Positions 7,594 through 7,903 of a stretch of DNA of 7,903 nucleotides are shown in pieces. Origin of the DNA: Flavobacterium sp. (GTDB taxonomy: Bacteria; Bacteroidota; Bacteroidia; Flavobacteriales; Flavobacteriaceae); NCBI GenBank assembly GCA_023253295.1, contig JALRGZ010000121.1, positions 1 to 7,903 on the forward strand, written 5' to 3'. The notes beneath the pieces were generated by a model. It saw only the letters and a program-made list of their open reading frames with translations, was not told the DNA's origin and did not search any database. Every line of letters begins with the position of its first letter. Position 1 is the stretch's first letter. The position numbers and the translations under genes are program-made.

Positions 7594-7679
7594 GTTACTT
7601 TAAAAGTTATAACTACATAAGATGTTGGACATAGGTATGTTGTAACCTTAAAGTCTTAACATAAAGTTACAACTAGCTG

Positions 7680-7706
7680 TTGACATGGATGCATACGTAG
7701 TATACT
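7680..7706 (+). promoter_or_regulatory. Possible second sigma70-type promoter
   Basis: TTGACA at 7680-7685, a 15-bp spacer and TATACT at 7701-7706 on the plus strand. The spacer is short for an optimal sigma70 promoter. It would start transcription about 145 bp before the ATG at 7858, so the inverted repeat at 7761-7822 would lie inside the leader RNA. Confidence 0.3.
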
Positions 7707-7760
7707 CTTGTATTACAACAACGTCATAACCTCCCTCAGTTCCGCTTAGTTGTTGTGACA

Positions 7761-7822
7761 TGGTACGTGTTGTTAAGCTACAAAGTCTCTCCTCTCCCTC
7801 ACGTAGTTTGCGACACGTACCA
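7761..7822 (+). repeat. 12-bp inverted repeat in the leader of the last gene
   Basis: TGGTACGTGTTG (7761-7772) pairs with CGACACGTACCA (7811-7822): ten perfect pairs, one G-U and one closing pair, around a 38-nt loop. The loop contains a pure pyrimidine tract (7786-7800, CTCTCCTCTCCCTC-like). The structure ends 35 bp before the ATG at 7858. It could be a leader RNA hairpin controlling the gene or a pair of protein-binding half-sites. It is not a terminator, as no T-run follows. Confidence 0.5.
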
Positions 7823-7857
7823 CCTTTCCCAAAGTTATAATAAAAGAGTTGACAGCC

Positions 7858-7903
7858 ATGAAAAAGGCAGTACAACTATACGCAGATGAATCTGTGATAG
7901 AAG
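7858..7903 (+). CDS. Start of an unidentified plus-strand gene (15 codons)
   Basis: ATG at 7858-7860 opens a frame reading MKKAVQLYADESVIE that runs off the window. The start is chosen because AAAGAG (7843-7848) sits 9 bp upstream as a weak ribosome-binding site, and because Met-Lys-Lys with mixed charged and hydrophobic residues looks like a genuine N-terminus. It is the only gene on the plus strand and follows the repeat-rich region with sigma70-type promoters, so it probably belongs to that foreign replicon. Fifteen residues are too few to name a family. Codon choices favour A in third position. Confidence 0.4.
   Translation, partial: MKKAVQLYADESVIE

Larger units (their letters stand above)
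7389..7673. repeat. Cluster of GTTRYAAC palindromes
   Basis: Six sites fit the self-complementary pattern GTTRYAAC: GTTATAAC at 7389-7396 (within the 12-bp palindrome ATGTTATAACAT, 7387-7398), GTTGCAAC at 7423-7430, GTTATAAC at 7529-7536 and 7606-7613, GTTGTAAC at 7639-7646 and GTTACAAC at 7666-7673. Near matches extend the set: GTATAAC at 7502, 7561 and 7577, GTCATAAC at 7723 and GTTGTGAC at 7752. Several neighbours are spaced 27-34 bp apart, near three helical turns. The last two strict sites are each other's reverse complement and could pair as an 8-bp stem. Candidates are an operator array or origin iterons; the protein that would bind is not in the window. Confidence 0.6.
7206..7857. other. 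Non-coding, repeat-rich region of foreign character
   Basis: About 650 bp hold no convincing gene. Stops are frequent in all frames, and the few short open frames (for example minus strand 7495-7307 and 7875-7648) translate to Cys/Tyr-rich sequence without family features. Composition differs from the left part: G-rich around 7227-7258, many GTATATG/CATATG words around 7264-7341, then an AT-rich block (7529-7620) dense in GTATAAC/GTTATAAC words. Sigma70-type promoter motifs, palindromes and inverted repeats listed separately suggest a regulatory region in front of the gene starting at 7858. I see no tRNA, rRNA, CRISPR or transposon end. Confidence 0.6.

Noticed and set aside
7389..7760. CRISPR array
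   Set aside because: The repeated unit is only 8 bp and variable, and intervals are uneven; CRISPR repeats are about 23-47 bp and nearly identical.
7648..7875. A 75-codon minus-strand frame in the right tail
   Set aside because: Low-quality translation crossing the 12-bp inverted repeat and the more plausible plus-strand start at 7858.
7849..7882. A third sigma70 promoter using TTGACA at 7849
   Set aside because: The nearest -10-like word (TATACG at 7877) is 22 bp away, too far, and it falls within the start of the gene.

Overview
The left 7.2 kb looks like the chromosome of a Bacteroidota member, most likely Flavobacteriia. It is AT-rich, all long genes run on the minus strand, start codons lack clear Shine-Dalgarno sequences, and one promoter of the Bacteroidota type (TTG then TAnnTTTG) is visible. 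The gene families also fit: a TonB-dependent receptor with a carboxypeptidase-regulatory-like N-terminus and a DUF4270 lipoprotein.

In the direction of transcription (right to left) the layout is: a DUF4270 surface lipoprotein (7071-5338); glmS, glucosamine-6-phosphate synthase (5328-3484), 9 bp downstream and surely co-transcribed; a strong intrinsic terminator (3461-3431); an outer-membrane TonB-dependent receptor (3261-376); an AT-rich gap with a good Bacteroidota promoter (209-177); and a partial open frame leaving the left edge (142-1). GlmS makes glucosamine-6-phosphate, the entry point to peptidoglycan and LPS amino sugars. The DUF4270 protein and the receptor are envelope proteins, so the intact block is an ordinary cell-envelope region.

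The right end is different. Directly behind the DUF4270 start codon, with no room for a native promoter, lies a roughly 129-bp patch that encodes an internal piece of a homocysteine S-methyltransferase (BHMT-like) domain, open at both ends. Beyond about 7206 the sequence changes character: no long gene for about 650 bp, dense stops, higher GC in places, E. coli-type sigma70 promoter motifs (TTGACA-16-TATAAC) that Bacteroidota do not normally use, and at least six copies of a GTTRYAAC palindrome, several about 27-34 bp apart. A 12-bp inverted repeat follows, and then the first 15 codons of a new plus-strand gene running off the edge. This tail reads like phage or plasmid regulatory DNA. The simplest explanation is a chimeric contig (assembly or amplification artefact) joining Flavobacteriia DNA to an unrelated replicon through a short patch. 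A real insertion or rearrangement is the alternative.

The most unusual structure is the palindrome-rich tail (7380-7760). Nothing in the left 7.2 kb suggests a new system.
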